A DNA stretch of 64,000 nt from Natronosporangium sp035305625 (GTDB lineage: Bacteria; Actinomycetota; Actinomycetes; Mycobacteriales; Micromonosporaceae). A program made the translations under genes and the position numbers. The notes under the pieces are model-generated. The model saw only the letters and a list, made by a program, of their open reading frames with translations. It had not been told where the DNA came from and made no database searches. The stretch covers positions 310,001 through 374,000 of the forward strand of contig CAWEKD010000009.1 in NCBI GenBank assembly GCA_963809545.1. The letters run 5' to 3'. Below, piece by piece: positions 62,310-64,000 of the stretch (position 1 is the first letter of the stretch; every line of letters starts with the position of its first letter).

Positions 62310-63050
62310 TCACTCAGGCGGCGCCCCCGGCCGGAGCGCGTAGTCGTAGACCAGCGCCCCGAGGATGCCGCCGAGTGTGGGCGCGATCAGGTACACCCAC
62401 CAGCCGGGAAACTCCCAGGCGACGATCATCGGCCCCAGCGAGCGGGCGGCGTTGAACGAGCCACCGGAGACCGTCAGGGCCACGTAGATACCGGCCGCAA
62501 TCGTCAACCCGATGGCTAGCCCCGCCACGGCAGGGTTGGCCCGCCGGTCAGTGGCGGTCGCCATCACCACCAGCATCAGCAGGAACCCGAGCACCACCTC
62601 GGTCAGGAACGCCACCCCCGAGCCCTGGTCCCCGGGCGCGGTCGCCCCCAGCATCTGTTCCCCGCTGCGGGCTTCGTCCCCGAACATGATCCAAATCATC
62701 AATGCCGCGATGATCGCCCCGGCGAACTGCGCGATCAGGTAGGCCGGCACCGAACGCCACGGGAATCGGCCCACCATCGCCAGCCCCAAGGTGACGGTCG
62801 GGTTGATGTGGGCGCCGGAGACGTGCCCGAACGCGTACACCGCCACCAGCACTGCCAGACCGAACGCCAGCGAGATCGAAGTGACGTTGGCAGCCGATTC
62901 CGGCGCCGCCAAGGTGGTTGCCACCACTGTCCCGGCACCGACAAACACCAGCAGAAAGGTGCCGATCAGCTCCGCCAGGACCGCACCACTTACCAGCCCT
63001 CCATACCGGGGCAATGCCTGTTGTTCGGTACCCCGTGCTGCTCTCGTCAT
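62310..63050 (-). CDS. Aquaporin/MIP-family channel with variant NPA motifs
   Basis: 246 residues from ATG at 63050 with six membrane helices. The two pore motifs are SGAHINPTVTLGLA (NPT in place of NPA) and SGGSFNAARSLGPM (NAA in place of NPA). Most bacterial MIP channels have NPA in both. The change in the second motif removes the Pro that caps the half-helix. Water, glycerol or another small solute may be carried; specificity may be altered. Confidence 0.85.
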   Translation of the reverse strand: MTRAARGTEQQALPRYGGLVSGAVLAELIGTFLLVFVGAGTVVATTLAAPESAANVTSISLAFGLAVLVAVYAFGHVSGAHINPTVTLGLAMVGRFPWRSVPAYLIAQFAGAIIAALMIWIMFGDEARSGEQMLGATAPGDQGSGVAFLTEVVLGFLLMLVVMATATDRRANPAVAGLAIGLTIAAGIYVALTVSGGSFNAARSLGPMIVAWEFPGWWVYLIAPTLGGILGALVYDYALRPGAPPE

Positions 63051-63283
63051 GTCACCGGACCTCCGGATCCTTCTGGACGGGCCCGTCCGGGCCACGTCGC
63101 TGGCTTGCCGGTCCCAGTCGGTAGGAGGTTCCCGTTCCAGGTGAGGAGAAACGCCGCCGGCTCCCCGCCGCAACGGTGGGCGCGGCCGCCGGAACAGCGG
63201 AGTCGACGCAGGGTCGCGCTGGTCACAGGGGGACGTCTCCGGACGCCCACGTGGAGCTGATGACCAACTTGGAATGACCCTGC

Positions 63284-63351
63284 ATATTGATGAATATAGC
63301 TATATCTGATGGACTGGTCTCCTTGAGGTCACTCGCACCCCAGGAGGTCCC
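63284..63351 (+). promoter_or_regulatory. AT-rich region before the M14 peptidase gene
   Basis: It holds the palindrome ATATAGCTATAT (63294-63305) and an ATATT-GATG-AATAT inverted repeat, unusual in this GC-rich DNA, and ends with AGGAGGTCCC right before the ATG at 63352. It is probably the promoter and ribosome-binding site of the peptidase gene. Confidence 0.5.
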
Positions 63352-64000
63352 ATGCGTCCCCGCTCTCGCGTCCGCACCGGACGCCGCCTCGCTGCCTGGA
63401 CGGCAGCGCTCACCACCGGCATATTGCTGCTGGCCAGCGCCCCCGCCGCGGCGCAACTCTCCCATGACGACCACGCCGCCCCGAACACGGCCGCGTTCTA
63501 CCGGGTCCTCGGGCCGGAGACATTCGAGGACGTAGCCGCGATCGCCGACACCGGCGCCTCCATCGAGGAGATCACCGACGGTCGGGTGTATGTCACCGCG
63601 ATCCCGGACGAAGTAGCCGCGATCCAGGCCCTCGGCTTCACCCTGGAGGAACTGGCCACCCCGGACAGCCACGGACATCCGGAGGACTTCCCACCCGGTT
63701 ACAGCGGCTACCACAACTACGCCGAGCTGATCGCCGCGATCAACCAGGTGGTCGCCGACCACCCGACCATCGCCGCGCCGGTCAGCATCGGCACCTCATA
63801 CGAGGGCCGGGACCTGCCGGTGATCAAGATCTCCGACAACGTCGGCACCGACGAGGACGAGCCCGAGGTGCTGTTCAACGCGCAGCCAGCACGCCCGCGA
63901 GCACCTGACCGTCGAGATGGCGCTCTACCTCATGAACCTCTTCACCGACGAGTACGGCACCGATCCCCGGATCACCAACCTGGTCAACACCCGCGAGATC
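63352..64000 (+). CDS. Secreted M14-family zinc carboxypeptidase, 5' part, with one frameshift
   Basis: A signal peptide (basic start, then AAWTAALTTGILLLASAPAAAA-like core, seen as LTTGILLLASAP) is followed by a pro-domain and the catalytic start YHNYAELIAAINQVVADHP. The frame breaks near 63884: one extra C in GCGCAGCCAGCACGCCCGC; removing it gives FNAQQHAREHLTVEMALYLMN, the zinc-site motif HxxE of M14 peptidases. The reading then continues to the end of the window. The gene therefore runs past base 64000. One indel with intact sequence around it suggests a read error. Confidence 0.8.
   Translation, partial: MRPRSRVRTGRRLAAWTAALTTGILLLASAPAAAQLSHDDHAAPNTAAFYRVLGPETFEDVAAIADTGASIEEITDGRVYVTAIPDEVAAIQALGFTLEELATPDSHGHPEDFPPGYSGYHNYAELIAAINQVVADHPTIAAPVSIGTSYEGRDLPVIKISDNVGTDEDEPEVLFNAQPARPRAPDRRDGALPHEPLHRRVRHRSPDHQPGQHPRD

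Overview
The window is high-GC DNA (about 70 % G+C by eye, GTG/TTG starts common) from an actinobacterium, most like a Micromonosporaceae-type actinomycete. The backbone order TIGR01777 epimerase - lipB - lipA - DUF4191 - glnA - (glnE) - glnA2 - nadE - panB matches, from memory, the gene order of the Mycobacterium tuberculosis Rv2216-Rv2225 region. Gene calls are dense. I saw no tRNA, rRNA, CRISPR array or insertion sequence.

Layout. 1-4183: end of an SbcC-like ATPase, two genes without a clear function, and the epimerase. 4190-15846: an inserted RiPP island. It holds a 51-aa precursor with a TTG start, a radical SAM/SPASM maturase, an arginase-fold enzyme, a P-loop NTPase and a separate WD40 protein, a methyltransferase and an MFS exporter, with the six enzyme/transport genes translationally overlapping. 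After a gap come an RNHCP zinc protein, a glycosyltransferase and a second methyltransferase, and a convergent GNAT/FemAB-like acyltransferase. 16068-20212: lipB, lipA, DUF4191 and glnA with a GlnR-type operator. 20253-30696: mixed metabolism and membrane genes, including an aminoglycoside-kinase homologue without its catalytic HGD loop and two adjacent genes each broken by one indel. 30883-35643: a class III lanthipeptide cluster with twin precursors, an attenuator-like terminator, LanKC and an ABC exporter. 35650-39975: ECF sigma factor, small membrane peptide, SARP/AfsR regulator and a transthyretin-like pseudoenzyme. 40109-57581: glnE, glnA2, nadE, panB and other housekeeping genes. 57735-61719: a CsbD protein, then a sulfide/persulfide operon with two tandem CsoR/CstR-type operators. 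61794-64000: SRPBCC protein, aquaporin and the start of a secreted M14 peptidase.

How the parts work together. The RiPP island suggests a peptide with a modified Arg-Cys pair: the precursor core has its single Cys directly after an Arg, and the operon encodes a rSAM enzyme (thioether chemistry), an arginase (Arg to Orn) and methyl/acyl/glycosyl transferases. Rho-independent-type hairpins after both RiPP precursor regions would keep precursor transcript in excess over enzymes. glnA, glnE and glnA2 form the nitrogen-assimilation core. The rhodanese/MBL/TauE/CstR operon looks like sulfide detoxification.

Quality warning. At least nine single-base indels disrupt genes at about 28.8 kb, 29.64 kb, 58.74-59.03 kb (six) and 63.88 kb. 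The protein sequence stays well conserved on both sides, and most sit in C or G runs, which points to sequencing error more than gene decay.
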